The notes: a model not told the origin generated them from the sequence alone. Shown: positions 23,101-32,893, numbered from the stretch's first letter. The stretch is 64,000 bases of DNA from Cytobacillus pseudoceanisediminis (GCF_023516215.1 NZ_CP097349.1:3658001-3722000), one strand, 5' to 3'. Numbers and translations: made by a program.

Positions 23101-23193
23101 ACCTTGTATTACAAGATAATAACCTGCAGTTAACTACCTTGCAATACAAGATATACTCTTACTATACCTCTCACTATATTGTAATGCAAGGTA
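23101..23193. promoter_or_regulatory. Three PadR operator-like repeats
   Basis: ACCTTGTATTACAAGATA at 23101-23118, TACCTTGCAATACAAGATA at 23135-23153, and an inverted TATTGTAATGCAAGGTA at 23177-23193. Each is a near palindrome built on CTTGNANTACAAG; spacing of about 34-40 bp. They overlap the promoter region of the PadR gene. Confidence 0.6.
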
Positions 23194-23226
23194 TTCTTGT
23201 AAAAACCAGGTAATTTTTTACTCTAA

Positions 23227-23246
23227 TCAATCAAACGTTTGATTGA
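23227..23246. repeat. 20-bp palindrome, copy 1
   Basis: TCAATCAAACGTTTGATTGA, perfect palindrome, in the 607-base gap between the PadR and ahpC genes. Four other copies occur in the window. The rest of 23247-23575 shows nothing I can name. Confidence 0.6.
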
Positions 23247-23575
23247 ACTATTTTTACTGCCATATCGATTGTTTTTACCCAAAGAGGGAATAATAAGTGA
23301 ATGTGGACCAGCACCTGATCATCGGCCGCCGTTTTTAAACACATTCTCAATTATAAACTTAAATCTCATATTAGTTGAGATTGATTGAGGCAAAAAAAGG
23401 GTATTCAAAATAAGGAAGAGTTATACTGTAATTAAGGAGCTTAAGGCTGCTTTAAAAGTTCCATGCCGTACTGATTTCACCCTAAAAAAAGCGCAATTAA
23501 ACATCGGAGTCTTATCTTGCCACTTAAAGTTTTCGCCCTTCAGCCGAAAAGGAGCAAATTTTCACAGCTTATCCC

Positions 23576-23629
23576 TTGACAAAAAATATATCGTATATGA
23601 TAATTATTACCGAATTAGAATTATTATTA
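23576..23629 (+). promoter_or_regulatory. ahpC promoter with PerR-like box
   Basis: TTGACA at 23576, 17-base spacer, GATAAT at 23599. Just downstream TTAGAATTATTATTA (23615-23629) matches the PerR box TTATAATNATTATAA at 13 of 15 positions, placed to block transcription start. Confidence 0.65.
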
Positions 23630-23688
23630 AATAGTTCGCTATTTAATTAATAATCATATCACTCAACCATTTAAGGAGGAATTTTATC

Positions 23689-24252
23689 ATGGCATTAATC
23701 GGTTCAGAAGTACTACCATTTGCAGCAAAAGCTTACCATAACGGTGATTTCATCGATGTTACTGAAGAAAACTTCAAAGGAAAGTGGAGCGTAGTATGCT
23801 TCTACCCAGCAGACTTCACATTCGTATGTCCTACTGAATTAGAAGATCTTCAAAATGAATATGCAACTTTAAAAGATATGGGAGCAGAAGTTTATTCTGT
23901 ATCAACTGATACTCACTTCACTCATAAAGCATGGCACGATAACTCAGAAACAATCAACAAGATTGAATACGTTATGATTGGTGACCCTAACCAAAGAATT
24001 TCCCGCAACTTCGAAGTTCTGAACGAAGAAGATGGATTGGCTGAACGCGGAACATTCATCATCGATCCAGATGGCATCATCCAAACTGTTGAAATCAACG
24101 CTGGCGGAATTGGCCGTGACGCAAGCCAGGTTGTAAGCAAGCTTAAAGCAGCTCAATATGTACGCAACAACCCAGGTGAAGTTTGCCCGGCTAAGTGGAA
24201 AGAAGGATCTGAAACACTTAAGCCAAGCCTTGATCTAGTAGGTAAAATCTAA
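23689..24252 (+). CDS. ahpC: Alkyl hydroperoxide reductase subunit C (2-Cys peroxiredoxin)
   Basis: 187 residues. Peroxidatic Cys in [17 protein letters not shown] and resolving Cys in GEVCPAKW near the C-terminus, the typical 2-Cys arrangement. Reduces hydrogen peroxide and organic hydroperoxides in the cytoplasm and is recycled by AhpF, encoded 14 bases downstream. Strong site AAGGAGG. Codon use is that of a highly expressed gene. Likely under PerR control (see promoter). Confidence 0.97.
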   Translation: MALIGSEVLPFAAKAYHNGDFIDVTEENFKGKWSVVCFYPADFTFVCPTELEDLQNEYATLKDMGAEVYSVSTDTHFTHKAWHDNSETINKIEYVMIGDPNQRISRNFEVLNEEDGLAERGTFIIDPDGIIQTVEINAGGIGRDASQVVSKLKAAQYVRNNPGEVCPAKWKEGSETLKPSLDLVGKI

Positions 24253-24266
24253 GGAGCACGATAATC

Positions 24267-25796
24267 ATGTTACTTGATGCAGATATAAAAGCACAATTAG
24301 CTCAATATCTTCAGATGATGGAGGGCGACATCCTTCTAAAAGTCAGCGCTGGATCAGATAAAGTATCCAGCGACATGCTGGCTTTAGTAGATGAGCTAGC
24401 CAATATGTCCTCCCGCATTAAAGTTGAGCGCACTGAATTACAAAGGACGCCAAGCTTTAGTGTAAATCGTCCAGGTGAAGATACTGGCATTACCTTTGCC
24501 GGCATTCCTCTTGGACATGAATTTACTTCCTTAGTGCTTGCTCTGCTTCAAGTTAGCGGTAGGGCACCTAAGGTTGACCAGAAAGTCATCGACCAGGTGA
24601 AGAAGATTGAGGGCGAATATCGTTTTGAAACTTATGTCAGCTTAAGCTGCCACAACTGCCCTGATGTAGTACAGGCTCTTAACGTCATGAGTGTTCTTAA
24701 CCCTAATATTTCACACACAATGATCGATGGTGCTTCTTACAAAGAAGAAGTAGATGCTAAAGAAATCATGGCAGTGCCGACAGTTCTTCTAAATGGCGAA
24801 CCATTCGGCAGCGGCCGTATGTCCCTTGAAGAAATTCTGGCGAAAATGGGAACAGGCCCTGACGCATCAGAGTTTGCAGATAAGGATCCTTATGATGTGC
24901 TTGTCATTGGCGGCGGCCCTGCGGGATCAAGCGCGGCAATCTATGCTGCACGCAAAGGCATCCGCACCGGCATCGTTGCTGAACGCTTTGGCGGCCAGGT
25001 AATGGATACTTTAGGCATCGAAAACTTTATTAGTGTGAAGCATACAGAAGGCCCTAAACTTGTTGCAAGCCTTGAGGAACATGTGAAAGATTATGGCATC
25101 GATGTCATGAATCTGCAGCGTGCAAAGAGACTTGAAAAGAAGGACCTTGTTGAAATTGAACTTGAAAATGGTGCTGTACTGAAAAGTAAATCAGTCATCC
25201 TTTCAACTGGTGCACGCTGGAGAAATGTCAACGTGCCAGGTGAAGCAGAGTTCAAAAACAAAGGGGTTGCTTACTGCCCTCACTGTGATGGCCCATTATT
25301 TGAAGGCAAAGACGTAGCTGTTATCGGCGGAGGCAACTCCGGTGTTGAAGCAGCCATTGACCTTGCAGGGATTGTTAACCATGTAACGGTTATCGAATTC
25401 AATCCTGAATTGAAAGCAGATGCCGTTCTGCAGGAACGTCTGAACAGCCTTCCAAACGTAACGGTTGTCACAAATGCTCAGACAACTGAAATTACCGGAA
25501 CTGATAAAGTAAACGGTATTTCATACATGGATCGTGAGACAGAAAAACAACACCATGTTGAACTGCAAGGTGTATTCGTCCAAATCGGCCTGGTTCCTAA
25601 CACAGATTGGTTAGGCGACCAGATCGAGCGTACTCGCTTCGGCGAAATCGTCGTGGACAAGCACGGTGCCACAAACATCCCTGGTGTATTTGCTGCAGGA
25701 GACTGTACAGACAGTGCCTACAAGCAAATCATCATCTCCATGGGATCTGGTGCAACGGCAGCTTTGGGTGCGTTTGACTATCTGATCCGTAATTAA
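24267..25796 (+). CDS. ahpF: Alkyl hydroperoxide reductase subunit F (NADH:AhpC oxidoreductase)
   Basis: 509 residues, normal length. The N-terminal tandem thioredoxin-like domain carries SCHNCPDV (CxxC, about residue 128). Then FAD-binding [21 protein letters not shown], redox disulfide CPHCDGP, NAD-binding [18 protein letters not shown] and a final FAD motif [15 protein letters not shown]. It passes electrons from NADH through two disulfides to AhpC. Operon with ahpC; a terminator follows. Confidence 0.97.
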   Translation: MLLDADIKAQLAQYLQMMEGDILLKVSAGSDKVSSDMLALVDELANMSSRIKVERTELQRTPSFSVNRPGEDTGITFAGIPLGHEFTSLVLALLQVSGRAPKVDQKVIDQVKKIEGEYRFETYVSLSCHNCPDVVQALNVMSVLNPNISHTMIDGASYKEEVDAKEIMAVPTVLLNGEPFGSGRMSLEEILAKMGTGPDASEFADKDPYDVLVIGGGPAGSSAAIYAARKGIRTGIVAERFGGQVMDTLGIENFISVKHTEGPKLVASLEEHVKDYGIDVMNLQRAKRLEKKDLVEIELENGAVLKSKSVILSTGARWRNVNVPGEAEFKNKGVAYCPHCDGPLFEGKDVAVIGGGNSGVEAAIDLAGIVNHVTVIEFNPELKADAVLQERLNSLPNVTVVTNAQTTEITGTDKVNGISYMDRETEKQHHVELQGVFVQIGLVPNTDWLGDQIERTRFGEIVVDKHGATNIPGVFAAGDCTDSAYKQIIISMGSGATAALGAFDYLIRN

Positions 25797-25806
25797 TTTT
25801 TAACCT

Positions 25807-25843
25807 AAAACCGCTTACTGCCTTTGGCAGGAAGCGGTTTTTT
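25807..25843 (+). terminator. ahpCF terminator
   Basis: AAACCGCTT...AAGCGGTTT stem with extra CTGCC/GGCAG pairing and a T6 tail. Confidence 0.85.
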
Positions 25844-25897
25844 ATTGAGCACCATGGAATTTGGTTCAGACTCATTCTTTCTTAGTTCCCCTTCCCC

Positions 25898-26115
25898 TGT
25901 CCGAATGAGCACTGAGTTCGGACTCACCAACTCGGTTTTCTTCTTCTCCTGTCCGAATAAGCACTGAGTTCGGACTCACTAGCACGGTTTTCTTCTTCTC
26001 CTGTCCGAATGAGCACTATGTTCGGACTCACTAGCTCGGTTTTCTTCTTCCCCTGTCCGAATAAGCACTGAGTTCGGACTCACCAACTCGGTTTTCTTCT
26101 TCTCCTGTCCGAATG
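25898..26115. repeat. Tandem array of 52-bp hairpin units
   Basis: Four full units plus a partial fifth start with TGTCCGAAT at 25898, 25950, 26002, 26054 and 26106, exactly 52 bp apart. Each contains GTCCGAA and TTCGGAC as an inverted repeat and ends in a pyrimidine stretch (TTTTCTTCTTCTCC). Units differ at a few positions. Lies between the convergent 3' ends of ahpF and malA; no gene is supported in it. Confidence 0.9.
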
Positions 26116-26161
26116 AACAACACTAAGTTGAAAAGCACCGCCTATAACAACTTCCACCTTT

Positions 26162-26181
26162 TCAATCAAATGTTTGATTGA
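26162..26181. repeat. 20-bp palindrome, copy 2
   Basis: TCAATCAAATGTTTGATTGA, one base off the perfect palindrome, between convergent ahpF and malA. Confidence 0.6.
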
Positions 26182-26224
26182 AATAGAAAAAGAGCACAGA
26201 CATAGCCTGTGCCCTTCCATTCTA

Positions 26225-27583
26225 TCAGTGTACCAATGAGCCTTCTTTATATTTCTTCTCAAGTGTTGGCCAATACTCCTTGTTGGCTTCAATCAGATCA
26301 TCTAAAATCTTTTTAGCAACAATGGCAGATGGAATTGTCTTGTTAAGCGTGAATGCCTGTAATGCTTTTTCATAAGACCCCTCTGTTATGGCTTCCACCA
26401 AAATTTTTTCGGATGCCAATTGCTGTTCAATCATGGCTTTGTGGAAATATGGAATTTTCCCGACATACTCAGGAACAGGTCCTTTATTGGTAATAAGTGC
26501 AGGCACTTCGATCATGGCATCTGCCGGCAGGTTAGGAATTGTTCTATTGTTTTCTACCATTACAAGATATCGTTTTGCCAGATTCTGTGCAATGGATACA
26601 GTAACATCTACAATAAAAATTCCGTGTACACCAACATGAAACGCATCATCCAGGATGCCAGTCTCTTCAAATTTTCTAATTGTTTCAAACAAAGACTTTT
26701 CTCTTCCTTCCATAACCTCATTGGCACGGGTATGCTCTTTATTTGAATTCTCCACAATATAATCCGGCAACAGGTAATACTGCAGGTATGGATTAGGAAT
26801 ATAATCCGGGAAGAAATCCATGATCGGCTTAATATTTTTAAATGTCTTAATCCAGGAAGAATCAGCATGGCGATAATCAATTTTAGAGATGTCCTCTGTC
26901 AGCAGTCCCCATTTGCTGATATGCTCACGAAGCTCCGGAAGGCGGTCTTCTCCGTCCACTTCTACTTTGGTGAACCAGCCAAAGTGATTTAATCCAAAGT
27001 AATCTACCACAAGGTCTTCTCTCTCCACTCCAAGGATGCCCGCCATGTTGCGCATCGTTGCTACAGGCATATCGCAGATGTTAATAACCTTTGCATTAGG
27101 GCGCAGCTTCCGCACACCTTCTGCTACGATTGAAGCAGGATTTGAATAGTTGACAATCCAGCACGATTCCTTCGCATATTTTTCTACATAATCAATAAGT
27201 TCCACCATAGGGAAAATCGTTCTTAAACCATATGCCAATCCGCCAGGCCCGCACGTTTCCTGACCTACTACATTATGTGACAGAGGTATTTTCTCATCAA
27301 GCTCCCTCATCGCATATTTGCCGACACGCATTTGCGCAAATACAAAGTCTGCATCTTCAAATGCTGTTTCCGGATCAGTTGTCTCGGTTATTTTAATAGA
27401 ATCTGTATATTCTGCAATAACCGCTTTAGCTGCGACTGCTACTTTCGATTGGCGCTCTCCATCAATATCGTAAAATCTAATCTCGGATAATGGCAAATCT
27501 TCTAATCTATCCATTAAGCTTCTCACAATTCCTGGTGTATACGTGCTTCCGCCGCCCGCAATCGCTAATTTATACATTTTCAT
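26225..27583 (-). CDS. malA: GH4 6-phospho-glucosidase, probably maltose-6'-phosphate type
   Basis: 452 residues. Family 4 glycosidase with N-terminal NAD site (LAIAGGGSTYTPGIV) and the Mn-binding motif ICDMP. CDMP is the signature reported for 6-phospho-alpha-glucosidases (GlvA/MalA), whereas beta enzymes carry CNVP, so the alpha enzyme is favoured. Other conserved parts: RVGKYAMRELDEKIPL, QETCGPGG, GLNHFGW, HTRANEVMEGRE. Hydrolyses phosphorylated disaccharide brought in by the PTS permease whose gene overlaps it by 14 bases. Confidence 0.85.
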   Translation of the reverse strand: MKMYKLAIAGGGSTYTPGIVRSLMDRLEDLPLSEIRFYDIDGERQSKVAVAAKAVIAEYTDSIKITETTDPETAFEDADFVFAQMRVGKYAMRELDEKIPLSHNVVGQETCGPGGLAYGLRTIFPMVELIDYVEKYAKESCWIVNYSNPASIVAEGVRKLRPNAKVINICDMPVATMRNMAGILGVEREDLVVDYFGLNHFGWFTKVEVDGEDRLPELREHISKWGLLTEDISKIDYRHADSSWIKTFKNIKPIMDFFPDYIPNPYLQYYLLPDYIVENSNKEHTRANEVMEGREKSLFETIRKFEETGILDDAFHVGVHGIFIVDVTVSIAQNLAKRYLVMVENNRTIPNLPADAMIEVPALITNKGPVPEYVGKIPYFHKAMIEQQLASEKILVEAITEGSYEKALQAFTLNKTIPSAIVAKKILDDLIEANKEYWPTLEKKYKEGSLVH

Positions 27584-29141
27584 AATTTAGTCCTCCCAGT
27601 TTTTGATCAACTTGATCTCGAACAGACTTTACGTTCAGACCATATACAACTTGAACATTGTTGCCTGACTTGATGACTCCTTTTGATCCAGTTTCTTTTA
27701 ACAGCTGTTCATCTACTGCATTTGGATCCTTTAAAACAAGTCTTAATCTTGTATAACAATTATCTACATTTTCAATATTTCCGCTTCCGCCAAGTGCAGT
27801 TACAATCGTTTCACCTAGAGGAGACCCTGCTGCTGCATTCCCTTTTGTCTGAACTTCTGCTGGCTGGACAGTTTCCTCTGTACCTTCTTCACGGCCAGGT
27901 GTTTTCAGGTTTAATTTCAGGATCAGGAATCTGAAGATGATAAAATAGGCAGCAAACATAATCAGACCTACGACAATGAACATAGGCCAATTGGACTTTT
28001 CTGTACCAAGCGGCAAATTATAAAGCAGGAAATCAATAACGCCATTCGCGCCGATTGCATGAACACCAAAGACATTTAAGAGCATCATTCCTGTACCAGC
28101 CAGAACTGCATGGATAAAAAACAGGATTGGAGCAGTAAATAGGAACGCGAATTCAATTGGCTCCGTTACCCCAAGCAGGAATGAAGTGACGGCTGCCGGC
28201 AGGAGAATCGCTTTTGCCATCGCTTTTTTATTTTTATCAGCCGTAACGTACATAGCTAAAGCTGCACCAATTAATCCGAACATCTTTGCCAGGCCGCGTG
28301 CATCCCAGTTTACTGTGCTGCTTAATACAGCCACACTTGGGTCAGCCATTTCAGCAAAATAAATATTCCTTGCCCCATGGACAACTTCTCCTGCAACAGT
28401 TGTCATTCCGCCCAGTTCTGTATATAAGAACGGTGTATAAATAAGGTGATGTAGTCCTGTCGGAATCAGGATTCTTTCCAGGAAGCCATAGATAAGGAAA
28501 CCAAAGTCCCCTAAGCTTCGGATACCATTAGCCAGCGCTGTAATTCCATTTTGAACAATCGGCCAAAACTCGGCTGCAAGCGCCCCTAGAACCATTGCAC
28601 TTGGTATTGCTAAAATAGCTACAAAACGATGACCTGAATAGATGGAAAAAACACCTTTGAATTCTGTATCGCAATATTTATTATGAAGAACACCAACTAA
28701 AGCTCCGATTAAAATACCTGCAAACACACCCATCTCTAAAACTTGAACATTCAATACCATTGCCTGTCCGGAAATCTGCATCTCCTCTGCAGGAACTAAA
28801 CGCTCTGAAAGATTCAGGACCTGATGCATCGCATTAATAAAAATGACAAAGGTTACTAGACCTGTTAATGCTGCATAACCTTTATCTTTCTTTGCTAACC
28901 CGATCGGAATGCCGACTGCAAAGATCAATGCGAGATTCTGAAGTATCGAAACTGCCGAAGAAGAGATAAACTTTCCGATATTTTGTATTATCGGATTTTC
29001 AAGAAGCGGGACGTACTGTGCCAGGTTCCCGTTTCCAAACACATTGCCAAACGCAATGAAAAGACCAATGATCGGCAATATTAAAATCGGGGCAAACAAG
29101 GATTTTCCAAATAGCTGGAGACCATTCACCACTTGTTTCAT
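27570..29141 (-). CDS. malP: PTS system EIICB component, alpha-glucoside/maltose type
   Basis: 523 residues. EIIC membrane domain first (about 1-420, with GVTEPIEFAFLF, the sugar-binding GITEPxE-type motif), then a Gln/Pro/Glu linker and an EIIB domain with phosphorylated Cys in NVDNCYTRLRL. No EIIA domain is fused, so a EIIA-Glc from elsewhere is needed, as for B. subtilis MalP. Overlap with malA and position after the RpiR-type regulator indicate a maltose-type operon. A cre-like site lies just upstream. Confidence 0.88.
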   Translation of the reverse strand: MKQVVNGLQLFGKSLFAPILILPIIGLFIAFGNVFGNGNLAQYVPLLENPIIQNIGKFISSSAVSILQNLALIFAVGIPIGLAKKDKGYAALTGLVTFVIFINAMHQVLNLSERLVPAEEMQISGQAMVLNVQVLEMGVFAGILIGALVGVLHNKYCDTEFKGVFSIYSGHRFVAILAIPSAMVLGALAAEFWPIVQNGITALANGIRSLGDFGFLIYGFLERILIPTGLHHLIYTPFLYTELGGMTTVAGEVVHGARNIYFAEMADPSVAVLSSTVNWDARGLAKMFGLIGAALAMYVTADKNKKAMAKAILLPAAVTSFLLGVTEPIEFAFLFTAPILFFIHAVLAGTGMMLLNVFGVHAIGANGVIDFLLYNLPLGTEKSNWPMFIVVGLIMFAAYFIIFRFLILKLNLKTPGREEGTEETVQPAEVQTKGNAAAGSPLGETIVTALGGSGNIENVDNCYTRLRLVLKDPNAVDEQLLKETGSKGVIKSGNNVQVVYGLNVKSVRDQVDQKLGGLNYENV

Positions 29142-29164
29142 AGATGTCTTCCTTTCTAAATAAA

Positions 29165-29178
29165 AGTAAACGCTATCA
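29165..29178 (-). promoter_or_regulatory. cre-like site (CcpA)
   Basis: TGATAGCGTTTACT on the minus strand, one mismatch from TGNNANCGNNNNCA, 24 bases upstream of malP; suits carbon catabolite repression. Confidence 0.45.
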
Positions 29179-29256
29179 TTTCACATCCACAGTATAGCTT
29201 GGATTATTAGCGGAAGGAATGGGAATGAAGGAATCTGTACAATGTCACTAAATAAA

Positions 29257-29268
29257 GTAACATGTTAC
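29257..29268. promoter_or_regulatory. Palindrome GTAACATGTTAC, possible GlvR operator
   Basis: Perfect 12-bp palindrome between the end of the RpiR regulator gene and malP. Confidence 0.3.
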
Positions 29269-29273
29269 AGGGC

Positions 29274-30074
29274 TTAATACTCTTTGATAATCCCCTTTTT
29301 AATCGCTAAAATCAGGATAATATCAATGAACATAAACATATTAGACTCAAACGATGTGATCTCAAATTCACGCTGGGATTCAATTGTCGGATCGAGAATA
29401 GTAAACACAATATCGGCCAATTTCGCTGTCGTGCTTTTATCATTTCCTGTGAACAGGACGGTCTTTAACCCCTTTTCCTTAGCAATTTGGACTTTTTCAA
29501 TTACCTTGCTTGTCTCTCCAGATCGCGAAAAGACAATCATCAGCCGATACTTCTGGATATTATTAAAGAAAATCGCCCTGCTGTCACTAGTCGATGTATT
29601 TGAAACATAATACCCGAAAAGCTCCAATTTCTTAGCAAGATAATTGGAGAACAGCGTAGAAAAGCCTGCTCCATAAAAATAAATCATCTTATGCTTTTCA
29701 ATTTCATTTAAAAATTCCTGGATGCTTTCCTCATCTATGTAATCAAATGTAGTTCTGATATTTTTTATAAATTCATTGATGCTCGCTTCCAATGGACGAT
29801 GGATCTCTTCTACTGATTCAGCATCTGAACTATGCACCTTCTTCACTTTCAGACCAAGATTATATACAAACTCACTGTATCCGCTAAACCCCAGCTTTTT
29901 ACACAAACGAATGATGGATGTAGTTGAAACAAACAGCTCATCCGCTGCTTTCCGTATACTTAAATGCTGGTCATCTATCTTGCTTTTAATTAAAAAAGAA
30001 AGAATCTCTTTCTCTGACTGATTCAAGTCTTTATCAATTGTATAATCTAAATATATCTTCTCTGCATTATCCAT
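29274..30074 (-). CDS. glvR: RpiR/MurR-family regulator with SIS domain
   Basis: About 266 residues from ATG at 30074 (MDNAEKIY); the frame extends 8 codons upstream. N-terminal helix-turn-helix (SIRKAADELFVSTTSIIRLCKKLGFSGYSEFVY) and C-terminal sugar-isomerase fold (MIYFYGAGFSTLFSNYLAKKLELFG, MIVFSRSGETSKVIEKVQIAKEKG). This class activates or represses sugar operons in response to phosphosugars; next to malP-malA it matches B. subtilis GlvR (positive regulator of the maltose operon). Symbol is by analogy. Confidence 0.8.
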   Translation of the reverse strand: MDNAEKIYLDYTIDKDLNQSEKEILSFLIKSKIDDQHLSIRKAADELFVSTTSIIRLCKKLGFSGYSEFVYNLGLKVKKVHSSDAESVEEIHRPLEASINEFIKNIRTTFDYIDEESIQEFLNEIEKHKMIYFYGAGFSTLFSNYLAKKLELFGYYVSNTSTSDSRAIFFNNIQKYRLMIVFSRSGETSKVIEKVQIAKEKGLKTVLFTGNDKSTTAKLADIVFTILDPTIESQREFEITSFESNMFMFIDIILILAIKKGIIKEY

Positions 30075-30236
30075 TGATTCATCCTCTTTACATCTCATTT
30101 TTCTTATTATGACCGGCTGGTTCTATTTACATTGCTTCTATTATTAATATCCTACTATTATATAGGCGACATCAAAAGAATTTACCTTTCTACAGCAAAA
30201 AAGGAATGCCGCATTAAAGCAGCTTTCCTTTTAACT

Positions 30237-30914
30237 TTAATTCACCGCCATCCTCCCCAGCGGCCCATTTTCATCAATAATATCCTGCAGTGCATAAACG
30301 GAAATCGGAAACATCGGGAATCCATAAGCATAAGGCGTTATTTCATACAGCTGGAAATAGATGATCAGTGCTTTATCCGCTATATAAAAGTCCTGATCTG
30401 GCCTGATTGCTTTAAAGTCTACTAAGAGCGGTATATCACGCTCCTTGATTTGCACCTTAATCAGCTCGGATATTCTTTTTACATAGTCACTTCCCGGCTT
30501 GAATAAATCCTTAAGCTCCACCTGCCTTCTCTTCTGAAGGTCAAATGTCAGCGATTTTATAACTGTCATTCCATGGGCAGCATGATAGTGATATACATAA
30601 TTGTTCAAGGACAAACTCAGTACATCACGCTGATTATTTTTAATCTCATAGTATCCATACAAATCAACCACGGTTGTATCCATATTGCCTGTCTGCTCGT
30701 TAATGATCTGCTGGTTTTGTCGGACAATTGTACTGTTAATAAATTGCTGCAGCTGCTTATTTTGCATTCCTTTCACACGGGGATAATAAACCACTTTAGT
30801 CGGCCCGCTGCTGATTGTCACCGTTTTGATGCCTACTGGAAAGTTGATTGCCACGGCTATCCATCCTTTTTGGGTTTTTAACATTCTATTCATCGGATAG
30901 GCGTTAAGGTGCAT
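30237..30914 (-). CDS. DUF3298 (RsiV-like) domain protein
   Basis: About 225 residues. Starts are weak: ATG codons at 30914 or 30893 lack a good ribosome site and the open frame reaches 31010, overlapping the next promoter. The body carries a DUF4163-like N-terminal part (VVYYPRVKGMQNKQLQQFINSTI) and a DUF3298 C-terminal part (QVELKDLFKPGSDYVKRISELI...FYIADKALIIYFQLYEITPYAYGFPMFPI). The same pair occurs outside the membrane in RsiV and PdaC, where it can bind lysozyme or cell-wall ligands. No clear signal peptide in this reading. Confidence 0.65.
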   Translation of the reverse strand: MHLNAYPMNRMLKTQKGWIAVAINFPVGIKTVTISSGPTKVVYYPRVKGMQNKQLQQFINSTIVRQNQQIINEQTGNMDTTVVDLYGYYEIKNNQRDVLSLSLNNYVYHYHAAHGMTVIKSLTFDLQKRRQVELKDLFKPGSDYVKRISELIKVQIKERDIPLLVDFKAIRPDQDFYIADKALIIYFQLYEITPYAYGFPMFPISVYALQDIIDENGPLGRMAVN

Positions 30915-30979
30915 AACAGGTAATGGAAGTTTCAATGGTATATAATGATATCGATATATAAGAGACAGGAGCACACAAA

Positions 30980-32713
30980 GTGGATAAAAAGCAAACCAGC
31001 CTAAAACCATTCATTTCACTCATACTATCGACAAAAATACCAAAGGCTGCCCTCATCATTGGTTTAACAGCCAGCATTTTAACAACCTTGACTGGCCTTC
31101 TCGTACCGCTGCTGACCAAAAATCTGGTGGACGGTTTTTCTGTTGAATCTTTAAGCGTTCCGCTCATGATCGGAATTGGTGCAGCCTTTATCGTCCAGGC
31201 CATCATCAGCGGGATCTCCATCTACCTGCTCAGCTATGTCGGCCAAAAAGTGGTGGCCCGGCTTCGGGACCGGATGTGGATGAAGCTCATACGGCTGCCG
31301 GTCAGTTATTTTGACAAGCAATCCAGCGGCCAGACTGTCAGCCGTGTAGTTAATGATACCAGCATTGTCAGGGAGCTGATTACCAATCACTTTCCGCAAT
31401 TTATTACCGGTATTATCAGTATTATCGGTGCAATTATTATCCTGCTTGTGATGGACTGGAAAATGACACTGCTGATGCTTACTTCTGTTCCTATTACACT
31501 GGCAATTATGATTCCACTTGGCCGAAAGATGGCCAAAATATCCCGTGGCCTTCAAGATGAAACTGCTATCTTTACCGGAAACATTACCCAAACACTCGGT
31601 GAAATCCGCTTAATGAAGTCTTCTACTGCAGAGCAAAATGAAGAAGAAAAGGGATTGGATGGGATCGACAAACTGCTTGGCTACGGCTTGCGGGAAGCCC
31701 GCATTTTTGCGATGATTGGTCCCACTATGTACCTGATCATGATGGTTGTTATTGTCATGATCATCGCCTATGGAGGCATGCGGGTGGCTAGCGGAACGAT
31801 GTCAACGGGTTCTCTTGTAGCCTTTTTGCTGTATTTGTTCCAGATTATTATGCCAATTACCTCATTTGCGATGTTTTTTACTCAGCTGCAAAAAGCAATA
31901 GGCGCAACAGAACGGATCATTGATATTTTAGAGGAGCCTTTGGAAGACGGACAAGACGGCATCGAAATGGATATCAGCAGCAAGCCGATTACAATCAACA
32001 ATGTCTCCTTCTCCTATAGCGCAGAAGAGAGTGTTCTGGAAAATATCTCTCTTGAAGCCCAGCCAGGTCAGATGATTGCACTGGCGGGTCCAAGCGGAAG
32101 CGGAAAAACAACCCTGTTTGGTTTGCTTGAACGATTTTACGAACCAGCTGCTGGTGAAATCAAAATTGGCGATACACCCATCCAGCAGATATCCCTTAAA
32201 TCCTGGCGCAGCCAGATCGGCTATGTTTCACAGGAAAGCGCCATGATGGCAGGTACAATCCGTGAAAATTTATGCTATGGACTCGAAGATTCCAAAAGCA
32301 TTGCGGATGAGAAGTTATGGGAAGTGGCGAAAATGGCATACGCCGATCAATTCATTGCCGACTTTCCGAAAGGGCTTGATACAGAAGTTGGTGAGCGGGG
32401 TGTGAAGCTATCCGGGGGACAAAGGCAGCGTATTGCTATAGCACGGGCTTTCCTGCGCGACCCTAAAATATTGATGATGGACGAAGCCACTGCCAGTCTG
32501 GACAGCCAATCTGAAGGTATCGTCCAGCAGGCCCTTACCCGCTTAATGGAAGGCCGGACAACTTTCGTCATCGCACACCGCCTTTCCACAATTGTCGACG
32601 CAGACCAAATTATTTTCATCGAAAAAGGCCAGGTCACAGGCATTGGCACACATTCCGAATTGACTCAATCACATGATCTATACCGTGAATTTGCCGAGCA
32701 GCAGCTTGCATAA
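30980..32713 (+). CDS. bmrA: Half-size ABC multidrug exporter, BmrA-like
   Basis: 577 residues: six-helix transmembrane domain (about 1-310) fused to an ATPase domain. Walker A GPSGSGKTT, Q-loop YVSQES, signature LSGGQRQR, Walker B ILMMDEATASLD and H-loop IAHRLST are all intact. Works as a homodimer exporting drugs or lipids. GTG start at 30980 after CAGGAG. Closest recognised relative is B. subtilis BmrA (YvcC). Stands alone with its own terminator. Confidence 0.88.
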   Translation: MDKKQTSLKPFISLILSTKIPKAALIIGLTASILTTLTGLLVPLLTKNLVDGFSVESLSVPLMIGIGAAFIVQAIISGISIYLLSYVGQKVVARLRDRMWMKLIRLPVSYFDKQSSGQTVSRVVNDTSIVRELITNHFPQFITGIISIIGAIIILLVMDWKMTLLMLTSVPITLAIMIPLGRKMAKISRGLQDETAIFTGNITQTLGEIRLMKSSTAEQNEEEKGLDGIDKLLGYGLREARIFAMIGPTMYLIMMVVIVMIIAYGGMRVASGTMSTGSLVAFLLYLFQIIMPITSFAMFFTQLQKAIGATERIIDILEEPLEDGQDGIEMDISSKPITINNVSFSYSAEESVLENISLEAQPGQMIALAGPSGSGKTTLFGLLERFYEPAAGEIKIGDTPIQQISLKSWRSQIGYVSQESAMMAGTIRENLCYGLEDSKSIADEKLWEVAKMAYADQFIADFPKGLDTEVGERGVKLSGGQRQRIAIARAFLRDPKILMMDEATASLDSQSEGIVQQALTRLMEGRTTFVIAHRLSTIVDADQIIFIEKGQVTGIGTHSELTQSHDLYREFAEQQLA

Positions 32714-32719
32714 GAAGTA

Positions 32720-32746
32720 GCCAGTCTATCAAAGACTGGCCATTTT
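32720..32746 (+). terminator. Terminator of the bmrA-like gene
   Basis: GCCAGTCT-ATCAA-AGACTGGC followed by CATTTT. Confidence 0.7.
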
Positions 32747-32893
32747 ACTGCAGATTTTGATTCCAGACCCCTCTTAAAACCGAAAACCTGTGATAAAATG
32801 TGACAAATTATCCATATAAACAAGAAGGTGAATTCCTTATAATGGAATTAAGATCTCAGTTAGTCATGCCAATCCAAAAGGAGGCTGAAGACT

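Noticed and set aside
23689..24156. Minus-strand frames within ahpC and other shadow frames opposite long genes
   Set aside because: They overlap strongly supported genes in full and lack ribosome sites and homology.
25898..26115. CRISPR array at the 52-bp repeats
   Set aside because: Units are contiguous with no unique spacers, the repeat contains its own hairpin and there are no cas genes.
30914..31010. Upstream extension of the DUF3298 gene to 31010
   Set aside because: It would overlap the promoter and start of the divergent exporter gene and has no ribosome site.
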